From contig NZ_JABAHI010000008.1 in assembly GCF_012584445.1 (NCBI RefSeq), forward strand, positions 1,178,001-1,242,000: a stretch of DNA of 64,000 bases, given 5' to 3'. Each line of letters starts with the position of its first letter. Position 1 is the first letter of the stretch. Made by a program: the position numbers and the translations under genes. The notes under the pieces were generated by a model. It saw only the letters and a list, made by a program, of their open reading frames with translations. It was not told where the DNA came from and did not search any database. The stretch comes from Olsenella sp. KGMB02461. GTDB taxonomy: Bacteria; Actinomycetota; Coriobacteriia; Coriobacteriales; Atopobiaceae. Shown here piece after piece: positions 10,016-18,659 of the stretch.

Positions 10016-10306
10016 TTAGCCCTCGATGATGGCGTAGATGTCGTCGGCACGGAGGAGCAGGTAGTCCTCGCCGTCGACCTTGATCTCATTGCCACCAAAC
10101 TTGCCGTAAAATACCTGGTCGCCCACCTTTACATCCATGGGGATGCGGTTGCCGTTGTCGTCACGACGGCCCTCGCCCACAGCGACGACCTCTCCCTTTT
10201 GGGGCTTTTCCTGGGCGCCCGAGGAAATGTAGAGGCCCGAAGAGGTCTTCTCCTCCTTGGGGGCCGGCTTGACGAGCACGCGATCACCCAGCGGCTTGAG
10301 ATTCAT
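10016..10306 (-). CDS. groS: Co-chaperonin GroES (10 kDa)
   Basis: A 96-residue co-chaperonin that caps Gro[22 protein letters not shown] is the canonical N terminus, the mobile-loop region reads [16 protein letters not shown], and the C-terminal half ends with [16 protein letters not shown]. The start is ATG 10306 with AAAGGAGGAG upstream; a longer reading frame to 10390 has no site and would add foreign sequence. It is the first gene of groES-groEL. Confidence 0.97.
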   Translation of the reverse strand: MNLKPLGDRVLVKPAPKEEKTSSGLYISSGAQEKPQKGEVVAVGEGRRDDNGNRIPMDVKVGDQVFYGKFGGNEIKVDGEDYLLLRADDIYAIIEG

Positions 10307-10361
10307 AACGACTCCTCCTTTACGGATTTCGCCTCGAAGCGGCGATGTTCTCACACATTGC

Positions 10362-10390
10362 ATCCTACAAAGACGGCCAACTTCTATCAA
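10362..10390 (-). promoter_or_regulatory. Sigma-70-type promoter of groES-groEL
   Basis: On the minus strand a -35 box TTGATA (10390-10385) is separated by exactly 17 bp from a -10 box TAGGAT (10367-10362), 56 nt before the groES start codon. Both boxes are near consensus with ideal spacing. Confidence 0.6.
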
Positions 10391-10398
10391 GCGCTAGA

Positions 10399-10430
10399 AG
10401 AAAATCTCCATTAAGCCACTTAGATTTTCT
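10399..10430. promoter_or_regulatory. Inverted repeat abutting the groES promoter (candidate operator)
   Basis: Perfect 9-bp arms AGAAAATCT (10399-10407) and AGATTTTCT (10422-10430), 14-bp spacer, starting 9 bp upstream of the -35 box of the groES promoter. I found neither a CIRCE element (TTAGCACTC...GAGTGCTAA) nor an HspR HAIR box (CTTGAGT...ACTCAAG) here, so this repeat is the only evident cis-element for heat-shock control. It could instead end transcription from elsewhere, but no T-run supports that. Confidence 0.4.
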
Positions 10431-11062
10431 AGTAGTCCCCTTTATAGGTAGGCTTTGGGCCTGGCACTCCTTGGAAGAAGCGCTGCTGCGCAGAGCGATT
10501 CTGACGCAGCATTCCCTGCGAAATGCCCCAGTGGGGCCTCCGCCAGGACAATGCCGTGGAGAACGCGGCTTTGCACAGGGCTTCTTTCCGAAGCGCCTGG
10601 GGCCTTTGCCTGACGCCGCTTCGAGCCTTGCCAAGACGCTGTCTCTTGGAGGCTTTCTGCAGAGCCATTAGCACATCTACCCGGCCTCGGGGCCCTCCTA
10701 ACGCCTTAGCGGGCTCTCAGACAATCCACCCATGAAAACTCATCAATATCAATCTAGGGACTTTAGGGTGGGCTCTGCTTGGACGTGCAGGTGGAAGGCG
10801 GGGATGACAGGAGGCAATGCAGCATAGGCTGGGCGGTGGAGCGATGCAGGGTGGGCGGGGAATACAGGTGCGAGGCGTGGAATAGCTGCGTGCGCACGAT
10901 GGGGCGCGGGCAGGAGGTGCAGGTGCTGCGCGCGCACGATGCGATGTAGTGCCTCGTCGCATTGGGGTTTTACAAAAGCCCAATGCGACGAGGCAGCGAA
11001 AACACAAATTCACGGCCATACAGCAATAACAGTGTTAGCTAATCGCTGCGTATCATCCACTC
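10431..11062. other. Gene-poor stretch upstream of groES
   Basis: No convincing gene. Short open frames exist on both strands but none has a ribosome binding site or recognisable product. The interval 10780-10930 is strongly G-rich on the plus strand, with imperfect repetition of words such as GGTGCGAGG and GCGCACGATG. The only clear structure is the long hairpin at 10950-10995. The stretch may be decayed accessory DNA. Confidence 0.4.
10950..10995. repeat. Long perfect inverted repeat (hairpin) in non-coding DNA
   Basis: Left arm TGCCTCGTCGCATTGGG (10950-10966) and right arm CCCAATGCGACGAGGCA (10979-10995) are perfectly complementary over 17 bp. The 12-bp spacer itself contains TTTT/AAAA complementarity, so the cruciform could extend nearly to the centre. 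It lies 68 bp past the stop of the nuclease-like gene but has no T-run on either side, so it is not a standard terminator. Confidence 0.7.
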
Positions 11063-12097
11063 CTACCAGCAAAGGCCGACAGCCATCAGTTTGTTCCAAA
11101 GGTCCCGACGCTTCTGTTGAGCTGCACCGCTCCAGTCAAAAGGCCGTTTCAAAAGCTTCGCGAGACGCTCGAAGCAAAGGTTTCGCATACGCTCGTTGCG
11201 ACAGCTTTCACGATCAAATACCACCATTTGATAGCCCAGGCGCTCCATAACATCACGACGGCGGCGATCTTTCTCAACTTGCAAAGGATTGTTGTCATGC
11301 TCTTGGTGGCTGTCATACTCGTAGCCTATGCGTCGTGCAGGCCAAAGCCCATCGGGGCTTATATACCGTGAGCCGCTCAGCAGCAAAGAGAGCTCGCCAG
11401 TCACCTCTAACTTTGCATTAAGCTCCGGGGTCGGCAGACCGCAACCACCTAGTCTAGGCGGCAGCGACAAGGCCAATTGAATCACTGTTTCCATAGGCGA
11501 ATGAGCGCCATTGGCTACATAAGGGAGCACCGACTTTAATGCTTTGATACCACGCATCGAGTCAGAGATGCCAACGATTACGGCACCTATGGCGTCCGTG
11601 GAGCATAGAGCATCCCTGAAGTAGCGCGCATTATCTTGATAGGGATTGCAAAGAAAGTCGCCACATAAAATTGAAGCCAGCATCGCAAGTTGAGTTTGGT
11701 TCGTTTGCCCAGAACGAAGCACCAAATACCCAGCGGGAGACACTACCTGCAATGAATCCAAACCTTGCGGTGGCTGGATCTCCCATAAAAACCCGTCGGG
11801 CACAGGTTGAGTAAATTGATGAATTGCAATCCTTTTTTGTGTGCCATGCCGATTATTAAAGCCTATCAACATATGCATGGGGACGTCGTAGGTATCCGGA
11901 GTCGCCAGCAATTCGTGAGCCCAGGGAAGGCTGCTTTTCCACCAACCCAAAGTACTGATGGACTTCGCGCAGCCAGCCATGGCCGAAGCCCCAGAGATTC
12001 GCTCTTGAGCTTGAGCTGCGCTGAGAGGTGTCGCGGGCAGCCGAGATGCAAAGTACATCCACGCGACTATGTCGCACACGATGGCATTCATGAGCAC
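11063..12097 (-). CDS. Putative restriction-endonuclease-fold (Vsr/DUF559-like) protein
   Basis: A protein of about 344 residues. The C-terminal third contains IGYEYDSHQEHDNN...VEKDRRRRDVMERLGYQMVVFDRE. This matches the spacing of the PD-(D/E)xK-like core of Vsr/DUF559 proteins (acidic strand, His, then a D-R-x-R helix and a hydrophobic strand). The N-terminal two thirds is not recognised; similar two-part proteins are common in Coriobacteriia, where they are annotated as hypothetical. Base composition is visibly more AT-rich than in neighbouring genes and codon use is less biased, suggesting acquisition. The start is uncertain: GTG 12097 or ATG 12091, both with a weak ribosome binding site. 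It stands alone between repeat-rich spacers. Confidence 0.55.
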   Translation of the reverse strand: MLMNAIVCDIVAWMYFASRLPATPLSAAQAQERISGASAMAGCAKSISTLGWWKSSLPWAHELLATPDTYDVPMHMLIGFNNRHGTQKRIAIHQFTQPVPDGFLWEIQPPQGLDSLQVVSPAGYLVLRSGQTNQTQLAMLASILCGDFLCNPYQDNARYFRDALCSTDAIGAVIVGISDSMRGIKALKSVLPYVANGAHSPMETVIQLALSLPPRLGGCGLPTPELNAKLEVTGELSLLLSGSRYISPDGLWPARRIGYEYDSHQEHDNNPLQVEKDRRRRDVMERLGYQMVVFDRESCRNERMRNLCFERLAKLLKRPFDWSGAAQQKRRDLWNKLMAVGLCW

Positions 12098-12166
12098 AGC
12101 CTAGTTATTTGGATCCACCCGTGCGCTCGACGTTCTGACAATTTTCTGACCAATATCTGTCAAATC

Positions 12167-12332
12167 GACCGCTCGGCCCTCAGATGGACCGCTCGGCCCT
12201 CGCCGCTCTTCTCACTCCTGCATCGTCGCAGGTAGAGGAACCGTTCCATCACCATAGCTCCACTAATTTTCCAAAGCCTCACAGCCGCTCTTCATAGGAC
12301 CGTCATTCGAGCTTGCATAGGACCGCCATTCG
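12167..12332. repeat. Two sets of short direct repeats upstream of the nuclease-like gene
   Basis: GACCGCTCGGCCCTC occurs perfectly at 12167-12181 and 12187-12201. A second 17-mer, CATAGGACCGTCATTCG, occurs at 12293-12309 and again with one change at 12316-12332, followed by a degenerate third copy near 12334. The surrounding interval 12098-12464 has no gene. The repeats may be operator sites or replication-slippage scars. Confidence 0.6.
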
Positions 12333-12371
12333 GACTGCCACTCGAGTTTGCCTGCGGCACAAGTGCAATAA

Positions 12372-12399
12372 GCCGGGTCTGGATTTATCCAGGCCCGGC
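12372..12399 (-). terminator. Hairpin after the zinc-ribbon membrane protein gene
   Basis: GCCGGGTCTGGA (12372-12383) pairs with TCCAGGCCCGGC (12388-12399), 12 bp with one wobble, around a TTTA loop. It lies 66 nt beyond the stop of the minus-strand gene. The minus-strand flank (TTATTG) is only weakly T-rich, so termination efficiency is uncertain. Confidence 0.5.
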
Positions 12400-12464
12400 A
12401 TTCTCAGTTAACGCACGTTTTAGGCTCATGGCCACGGCAACCTGTGCAGGCGCTCACTCAATCC

Positions 12465-13733
12465 CTAGGCGCGCCAGTCAGGATCCAGCCGGCTCATCCA
12501 CACGCCTACGGCGCGGAGGCTCCACAGTTGCGCGATGGTGGAAAGCACGGTCTGCACCAGGGTGGCGACGGCAGCACCAAAGCCCACGGCAGTAAGAGAG
12601 CTCAGCAACATGTTCAACAGGGTCTCTAGGCCGGCCGCGCCCAGGCCATAGCCCATATAGCTGGCCGAAGACCCCATGTACGCCAGGTTCTCCAGCAGGC
12701 TGCCCAGCGAGTAGAAGCTCGAGGCGAACACCGCCGTATAGATGACAGCCATGATGACGCCCACGATAAGGCCAGGCACAAACACCGCCAAAATGACGCC
12801 CCAAGGAGCCTGCTTGAACTGGTCCCACAGGTCGGAGAGGTCAAAAGCCGCCCTAAAGTCATCTTTGGCAGTCATGCGCACGCCCGCCATGGCCACAAAG
12901 ACGCTCACCAGGATCATCCACGCAATGTAGAGCAAGATGCCCACCAGCGGGATCTTGAACAGCAGCGTGAAACCCAGGCCAATAATGCCGCCGAGAAGAG
13001 ACAACACTGCGTAGAGGAAGCCGCGCCAAAGGGTGGTGCGGGTAAAGCGAGGCTTAGGCAGATCCTGGGCGCCGTCACCGGCTTGAATGGCCCATTCGAG
13101 CATGTAGCCTTGGGCATACCATCCCAGAATGGGCACCAGGTTGAGCAGCATGAGCAGCATGGCGGTGCCAAACCAGCCAGGCTGGCCAGTAAGGTCATGC
13201 CAACCCTGGCTCAAAGGGCCTGGCTGCGCAGGAGCCGCTGGCGGAACGGGTTGCTGCGGCTGGCCTGCATAGCCAGGCTGCGCCGGCTGGCCGTAAGCCT
13301 GCTGGCCGAAACCCTGTTGTTGATAGCCTTGCTGCGGGGCGCCCTGTTGCGCATAGGCCTGCTGTCCGTAGGCTTGTTGAGCTTGAGGGACTGGCTGCGC
13401 ATAATAGGCTTGCGAGGCAGGTACGGCATTGGGAGCAGGCACGGCCTCGGAAGCTGCGGCGCTCTCGGGGACAGGTGCGGGCTCCGGCGCAGGAGGCACG
13501 GGGTTCTCGGCAACGGAGGCTTCCACCTCGATCACCGCGGCTTCGGAAGCAGCTTCAGGAGCTGCGCCAGCACCAACGGGAGCAGCATCAAGGGCATCGG
13601 AGGTATCATCAGAGGCGGCCATTACCTGGGCCTCGGCAACGTCGACCTCTTCCAGGCGTGCGCCGCAGGAAGTGCAAAACCGGGCGCCGGGATCTGCGGG
13701 GGTTCCGCAGTGGGGGCATATCTTCTCGCTCAT
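12465..13733 (-). CDS. Zinc-ribbon, proline/glutamine-rich, multi-pass membrane protein (DUF4013-like)
   Basis: A 422-residue protein. Residues 5-25 form a double-knuckle zinc ribbon, CPHCGTPADPGARFCTSCGA. An acidic, Ala-rich segment and then a low-complexity QQAYGQQ/QQGYQQQ region run to about residue 190. The C-terminal 230 residues contain five or six hydrophobic helices, with LSQGWHDLTGQPGWFGTAMLLMLLN opening the membrane domain. This architecture (zinc ribbon, flexible linker, membrane domain) is common in Actinobacteria, but the function is not known. The start at 13733 has AGAGGAG upstream. The longer frame to 13886 is arginine-rich and lacks a site. Confidence 0.7.
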   Translation of the reverse strand: MSEKICPHCGTPADPGARFCTSCGARLEEVDVAEAQVMAASDDTSDALDAAPVGAGAAPEAASEAAVIEVEASVAENPVPPAPEPAPVPESAAASEAVPAPNAVPASQAYYAQPVPQAQQAYGQQAYAQQGAPQQGYQQQGFGQQAYGQPAQPGYAGQPQQPVPPAAPAQPGPLSQGWHDLTGQPGWFGTAMLLMLLNLVPILGWYAQGYMLEWAIQAGDGAQDLPKPRFTRTTLWRGFLYAVLSLLGGIIGLGFTLLFKIPLVGILLYIAWMILVSVFVAMAGVRMTAKDDFRAAFDLSDLWDQFKQAPWGVILAVFVPGLIVGVIMAVIYTAVFASSFYSLGSLLENLAYMGSSASYMGYGLGAAGLETLLNMLLSSLTAVGFGAAVATLVQTVLSTIAQLWSLRAVGVWMSRLDPDWRA

Positions 13734-13974
13734 AGATCTCCTCTGCTTGAAGGTATAGTGCGGGCAGCCTGTGCGGCCCGCGGCCAACAAACCCCGCCGT
13801 GCATCCGGTGTGAATGCGAGGGCCGTGCAGGGGCGCCTGCGCAAGGGCGAGGCGCCAGAGCAGCGGCGGCGGCGTTGGCGATGCATGAAAGCGCCCGTTC
13901 ATGGTACTCGGGCGCGGTTTTCTAAAGGCTAGGTACCCATCGGCCAGGCTGAATCTACCCTTAATTCGAAACAA

Positions 13975-14006
13975 ACCCCACTCAGTGATGCATCACTGAG
14001 TGGGGT
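13975..14006 (-). terminator. Terminator of nadE (perfect 32-bp palindrome)
   Basis: A fully symmetrical 32-bp palindrome with arms ACCCCACTCAGTGATG / CATCACTGAGTGGGGT, 19 nt past the nadE stop. On the minus strand it is followed by TTGTTT. The hairpin is strong and the T-tract moderate. Confidence 0.7.
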
Positions 14007-14025
14007 CATATGCGAGCGAGACTCC

Positions 14026-15999
14026 CTAGCCTTGAGGAGCTTCCAGCGCATCCACTTGAGCAAGCCAGAGGGTGGCAGAGGCATCGGAAGGCATGCGCAG
14101 ATCCCCGCGAGGAGAGACGGCCACAGAACCCACCTTGGGGCCGTCGGGCAGGCAGGAGCGCTTGAACTGCTGAGCGAAGAAGCGCTGGTAGAAGGTGCGA
14201 ATCCAGCGCAGGATGGTGGCAGGGTCATAGAGAGGCTCTTGGCCCTGGGCGCGAGGCTGCTCCACAAAGGCCGCCAGTGCCAGTTGGTAGATCTTGGCAG
14301 GGCTGAAGCACTGGCGCAACATGGAGTAGAGGAAGAAGTCGTGGAGCTCGTAGGGGCCCACCAGATCCTCGGTGACCTGGGCGATGGAGCCGTCCTCTTG
14401 AGCAGGCAAGAGCTCGGGCGAGACCGGGGTGTCCAGCACGTCGAGGAGCACCTCTGCGAGCCGGGGATTGTCACAGGTAGCAGCCACATGGCGCACCAGA
14501 TGGCGCACCAGCGTCTTGGGCACGCCGGAGTTCACCCCATACATGGACATGTGGTCGCCGTTGTAGGTGGCCCAACCCAAGGCCAGCTCGGACAGGTCGC
14601 CGGTGCCAATGACCAAGCCGCCGCGCTGGTTGGCCAGGTCCATGAGGATCTGGGTGCGCTCCCGGGCCTGGGAGTTCTCGTAGGTGACGTCGTGGGTGGC
14701 CTCGTTATGGCCGATGTCTTGGAAGTGTTGGCGCACTGCGGCGGCGATGGGCACTTCTAAAAGCTGGGCGCCCAAGGCCTCGGCGAGAGTGCGGGCGTTG
14801 GAGTGGGTGCGGTGGGTGGTGCCAAAGCCCGGCATGGTGGCAGCGAGGATGCCGCCTCTATCGAGGCCGCAATAGTCAAAAGCGCGAGCACATACCAGCA
14901 GCGCCAGGGTGGAGTCCAAGCCGCCGGAAACCCCCACCACCGCGCATTTGGCGTGGGTGTGGGCCAGGCGCTGGGCCAAGCCGCGCGCCTGGATGTCCAG
15001 GATGTCCTCGCAGCGCTGGCTGCGGGTGGCAGGGTCGTCGGGCACGAAGGGATGGGGATCCACCCAACCGGTCACTTGCTCGTCGGCAGGGTCGAAGCTC
15101 TCCGGCAGCGACGTGCGAGTGTAGCCGGCGGCTTCAGGAGAGGCGCTGGTGCGATAGGTGGACATGCGCCGGCGCTCGCTGGCCACATATTCCAAATCCA
15201 CCTGCCCCAGGGCGACGCCGCCTCCAAAGGGCTGGGCCTCGGCCATGATGCGGCCGTCTTGGCATACCAGGTCATGGCCCGAGAAGACCACGTCCTGGGT
15301 GGACTCGCCCCAGCCGGAGCTGGCATAGCCGTAGGCGCACACCAAGCGGGCGCTCTGGCCTCGCACCAAGTCGCGCCGGTAGGCCGCCTTGCCTACCTGG
15401 GCGTTGGAGGCCGAAAGGTTGCAGATGAGCGTGGCGCCGGCCTTGGCCAGGCCAATGGAGGGAGGCTCTGGGACCCATAGGTCCTCGCAGATCTCCACAC
15501 CCACACAAAAGTGCTCCATAACAGGGGCTTCAAAGACTTGATGGGCGCCAAAGGGCACATTCCAGCGGCCAGCCACAGAAATGGGAGTGCACTCCACAGG
15601 ACCTGGCTCAAAGTAGCGGCCCTCATAAAACTCGTTATAAGTGGGGATGTGCAGCTTGGGCACCACGCCCAAAAGCTCGCCGGCACAGCAGACGGCCGCC
15701 ACATTGTAAAGCTTGGAGTTCACCCGCAAAGGCAGCCCTACCACCGAGAGGCATCCGAGCTCTGCGGTGCGCTCGATATAGGAGGCCAGGCCCTTCTCGG
15801 CAGCGACCAGAAGGGCGTCCTGCCAAAAGAGGTCGTTGCAGGCGTAAGCGGTGAGAACGCACTCGGGAAGGATGACCACTCGGGCCCCATGGGCCACAGC
15901 GCTTTTGGTTTCCTCGACGCAGGCGACCACGTTAAAGTCTACGTCACCCACGTGGACCGCGGGAGTCACCGCAGCGACGGTGGTGAGGCCAAGCTTCAT
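14026..15999 (-). CDS. nadE: Glutamine-dependent NAD+ synthetase
   Basis: A 657-residue, two-domain enzyme making NAD+ from nicotinic acid adenine dinucleotide, ATP and glutamine. The N-terminal nitrilase-type amidase has the full catalytic triad Glu46 (LPECVLT), Lys115 (PKLHIP) and Cys171 (EICEDLW), which releases ammonia. The C-terminal synthetase has the PP-loop SGGLDS at 358-363 and downstream GTGDLSELALGWATYNGDH. The start at 15999 has AGAGAGGAG 5 nt upstream. A much longer open frame running to 16521 overlaps the amidohydrolase gene out of frame and is rejected. The length is normal for the Gln-dependent class. Confidence 0.95.
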   Translation of the reverse strand: MKLGLTTVAAVTPAVHVGDVDFNVVACVEETKSAVAHGARVVILPECVLTAYACNDLFWQDALLVAAEKGLASYIERTAELGCLSVVGLPLRVNSKLYNVAAVCCAGELLGVVPKLHIPTYNEFYEGRYFEPGPVECTPISVAGRWNVPFGAHQVFEAPVMEHFCVGVEICEDLWVPEPPSIGLAKAGATLICNLSASNAQVGKAAYRRDLVRGQSARLVCAYGYASSGWGESTQDVVFSGHDLVCQDGRIMAEAQPFGGGVALGQVDLEYVASERRRMSTYRTSASPEAAGYTRTSLPESFDPADEQVTGWVDPHPFVPDDPATRSQRCEDILDIQARGLAQRLAHTHAKCAVVGVSGGLDSTLALLVCARAFDYCGLDRGGILAATMPGFGTTHRTHSNARTLAEALGAQLLEVPIAAAVRQHFQDIGHNEATHDVTYENSQARERTQILMDLANQRGGLVIGTGDLSELALGWATYNGDHMSMYGVNSGVPKTLVRHLVRHVAATCDNPRLAEVLLDVLDTPVSPELLPAQEDGSIAQVTEDLVGPYELHDFFLYSMLRQCFSPAKIYQLALAAFVEQPRAQGQEPLYDPATILRWIRTFYQRFFAQQFKRSCLPDGPKVGSVAVSPRGDLRMPSDASATLWLAQVDALEAPQG

Positions 16000-16123
16000 G
16001 GAGTGCTCCTCTCTAAGGGGGCTGGCTAGAGGGCGGCGTGCGGCAGGGACGCTAGGGGTAAACGGGCCGAGCTGGGCCTTCCTCAACGACCGAAGCAGCG
16101 TCGCCGCCCGGCGCCCCCGCTCT

Positions 16124-17752
16124 TCAAGCGGTTTCATAGACCTTGTTCCCACCCACATAACAGGCGAGCACCTGCGCCTGATGAAGCTCCTGGGGCGGAC
16201 AGGACAGGGGGTTCTTGTCGATGACGATGAGGTCGGCAAACTTGCCAGGCTCAAGGGTCCCCAGCTCATCCTGACGGCCCACCGCCACGGCGCCGCCCAG
16301 CGTGGCGGCGCGCAGGGCCTCGGCGGCGGTGACGCGCTCTTCTGGCAGCCAGCCGCCCATGGGGGCGCCGGAAGCGTCCTGGCGGGTGACCGCATCTGCC
16401 AGGATGGCGGCCGGGTCGCAGGGAACGCAGGGGGAATCGGTGCCAAAGGCCATGTCCACGCCGGATTTGAGGTAGGTCTTGAAAGGCCACATGAAGGAGA
16501 CGCGCTCCTCGCCCAGGTCACGGGCCGGCTGGGTGATGTCGATGACCACGTGTTGCGGCTGCACCGAGGCCACGATCTTTGCCGCAGCCATGCGGTCCAC
16601 GTCGTCGCGCTCCAAGTTCTCGATATGCTCTAGACAAAAGCGCCCCTGATGAGGTTGCCCGTACTTATCGGCAGCCTCTTCAAAAATGGAAACGCCCTCA
16701 TGGACCGCTGCGTCGCCTATGGCATGAATGCGCACGGCAATGCCCTCTTTGGCGGCGCCCAGCACGATGTCGCGCATCTGGGCAGGCGGGATGGCGGGGT
16801 GGCCGCGATCGCCGGGGAAGCGAGGGTTCTCATAGGGCTCCAAGAGCCAGGCGGTGTGGGCGCTGGAGACGCCGTCGAAGAACTGCTTGACGCCTGGCGC
16901 ACGCAGCATGGGGCCGGTGAGCTCTGCTTGGAGCTTTTCAATGCGGTCAAGGTCGCCGTCCAGCGGCAGCGTGGGGAACAGATGGCCGCGCACGGTGAGC
17001 TCGCCTGAAGCTTCCAGATCACGCCAGACCTCGTCTAATACGGCGTCACAGCCCGGAATTGCCGATAAGCCCATGTCGTCCACACTGGTGATGCCTCGGC
17101 GGTTGAGCTCGTGGGTCCAGTCGAGGAATATCTGGCGCAGCTCTTCTTTGGAGAGGGACTCCAGCACTCGGGCGATGTAGTACATGCCGGCGCCCTCGCG
17201 AAGGACGCCGGTGAGCCGGCCTTCCTCGTCGCGGTCAAAGGAGCCGCCGGCGGGAGGCTGGGTGCTCTCGTCGATGCCCAGGTGCTTAAGGCCGCAGGTA
17301 TTGAGCCAGAGAGTATGGGAGTCGCCGGAGTACATGGCCACCGGTCGATTGGGGAAGAGCGCATCGAGCGACAAGCGAGTGGGCGGGATGGCCGGATCCC
17401 ACAGCATGTCGCGCCAGCCATGGGAAAGCGCCCAGGAGCCATAAGGCTGGTCTTTGGCAAAGTCATACATGTGCTGGGCGCAGTCTGCCTCAGAGGCGCC
17501 GCAGTACTCCATGGCCCGAGCCGATGGATAGAGCGCCGAATGGAACACATGTTGATGTGCGTCATGGAGACCGGCGCAGATGAAGGCGTCCTCATAGTCT
17601 TCTACCAGGGTGTCTTTTGCAATAAAGGCATCCATCTCCTGAGGCGGCACCACCGCCGAGATGATGTCTCCCTCTATGACCACCGCGGCAGGATAGCTGC
17701 GATCGTGAGTGCCGTCGAACACGTGGCGCGACGTGATAATCCTAGATGCCAT
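16124..17752 (-). CDS. Metal-dependent amidohydrolase (YtcJ-like)
   Basis: A 542-residue member of the amidohydrolase superfamily. It has the HxH metal pair in GLHDAHQHVFH, a later histidine in IHAIGDAAVHEG, FCLEHIENL and the metal aspartate region MAFGTDSPCVPCDP, followed by the beta-sandwich end (GTLEPGKFADLIVID). These features match the YtcJ group, which removes acyl groups or cleaves cyclic amides; the exact substrate is unknown. It lies directly downstream of the amino-acid ABC transporter genes on the same strand (98-nt gap), so a peptide- or amide-derived substrate brought in by that transporter is possible. Confidence 0.8.
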   Translation of the reverse strand: MASRIITSRHVFDGTHDRSYPAAVVIEGDIISAVVPPQEMDAFIAKDTLVEDYEDAFICAGLHDAHQHVFHSALYPSARAMEYCGASEADCAQHMYDFAKDQPYGSWALSHGWRDMLWDPAIPPTRLSLDALFPNRPVAMYSGDSHTLWLNTCGLKHLGIDESTQPPAGGSFDRDEEGRLTGVLREGAGMYYIARVLESLSKEELRQIFLDWTHELNRRGITSVDDMGLSAIPGCDAVLDEVWRDLEASGELTVRGHLFPTLPLDGDLDRIEKLQAELTGPMLRAPGVKQFFDGVSSAHTAWLLEPYENPRFPGDRGHPAIPPAQMRDIVLGAAKEGIAVRIHAIGDAAVHEGVSIFEEAADKYGQPHQGRFCLEHIENLERDDVDRMAAAKIVASVQPQHVVIDITQPARDLGEERVSFMWPFKTYLKSGVDMAFGTDSPCVPCDPAAILADAVTRQDASGAPMGGWLPEERVTAAEALRAATLGGAVAVGRQDELGTLEPGKFADLIVIDKNPLSCPPQELHQAQVLACYVGGNKVYETA

Positions 17753-17850
17753 GGGCTCAATCTCCCTTGGATGAAACCGGCTCTAGCTGAGGATACCACG
17801 CCCCTCTGATGGGCTTTTGTGCTGTGAGGACTGCACGAGGTGCAATGCGG

Positions 17851-18648
17851 CTACTCTTCGCTCTTGTCGTCCAGGTAGCGCGAGAGAAATTCCCGGGTGC
17901 GTGCATGCTGTGGATTGCCAAAGATCTGTTGGGGCGTGCCTTGCTCGGCGATGACTCCTTGGTCCATGAAGACCACGCGGTCGCTCACGTTCTTGGCGAA
18001 GGCCATCTCATGGGTGACCACCACCATGGTCATGCCGCCGGCCGCCAGCTCGCGCATGACGCCCAGCACCTCGCCCACGATCTCAGGGTCCAGGGCGCTG
18101 GTGGGCTCGTCGAAGAGCATGATGGCCGGGTCCATGCACAGGGCGCGGGCGATGGCCACGCGCTGCTTTTGTCCGCCGGAGAGGCGCTTGGAATCGGCGC
18201 CGATGAAGTCCTGGAGCCCTACGGCTTCCAGGTGGCGGCGGGCGATCTTCTCGGCTTCCGGCTTTTTGAGCTTGCCCAGAGTCACCGGGGCCAACGTGCA
18301 GTTATCCAGCACGTTGAGGTTGTTGAAGAGGTTGAAGGACTGGAAGACCATGCCGATGTCGGCGCGGAGGGCGTTGACGTCGGTGGCCGGGTTGGTGAGG
18401 TCTTCTCCGCGAAAGTAGACATGGCCGGCGTTGGGGGTCTCCAGCAGATTGAGGCAGCGCAAGAGGGTGGACTTGCCCGAGCCCGAGGCGCCGATGATGG
18501 TGACCACTTCGCCGGGGTAGACGTCCAGGTCGATGCCCTTGAGCACCTCGTGGGCCCCAAAGGACTTGCGCAGCCCCTGGACGGAGATGAGGGGCTCAGA
18601 TGTAGAGGCGAAAGCCTGGGAGGCAGGCGCAGAAGTGTCCGTAGTCAT
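17851..18648 (-). CDS. Polar amino-acid ABC transporter, ATP-binding protein
   Basis: A 265-residue ATPase that powers amino-acid import. It has Walker [11 protein letters not shown]-loop MVFQSFNLF, signature [15 protein letters not shown], Walker [14 protein letters not shown] and the switch histidine in VVTHEM, all in the GlnQ/HisP order. ATG 18648 is chosen because AAAAAGGA lies 6 nt upstream; an ATG two codons earlier abuts the ribosome site. It begins 11 nt after the permease stop, so the order binding protein, permease, ATPase forms one operon on the minus strand. Confidence 0.93.
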   Translation of the reverse strand: MTTDTSAPASQAFASTSEPLISVQGLRKSFGAHEVLKGIDLDVYPGEVVTIIGASGSGKSTLLRCLNLLETPNAGHVYFRGEDLTNPATDVNALRADIGMVFQSFNLFNNLNVLDNCTLAPVTLGKLKKPEAEKIARRHLEAVGLQDFIGADSKRLSGGQKQRVAIARALCMDPAIMLFDEPTSALDPEIVGEVLGVMRELAAGGMTMVVVTHEMAFAKNVSDRVVFMDQGVIAEQGTPQQIFGNPQHARTREFLSRYLDDKSEE

Positions 18649-18659
18649 GATCATTCCTT

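Noticed and set aside
10307-10440. CIRCE or HspR operator upstream of groES
   Set aside because: No TTAGCACTC/GAGTGCTAA or CTTGAGT/ACTCAAG pair is present in either orientation; only the unrelated inverted repeat was found.
10429-10674. 81-codon basic open frame on the minus strand upstream of groES
   Set aside because: It has no ribosome site and no family resemblance, and overlaps the candidate operator repeat; high GC content alone can keep such a frame open.
16000-16521. N-terminal extension of the nadE frame to 831 codons
   Set aside because: It overlaps the amidohydrolase gene out of frame, is Pro/Ser/Arg-rich, and a proper ribosome site plus the family N terminus lie at 15999.
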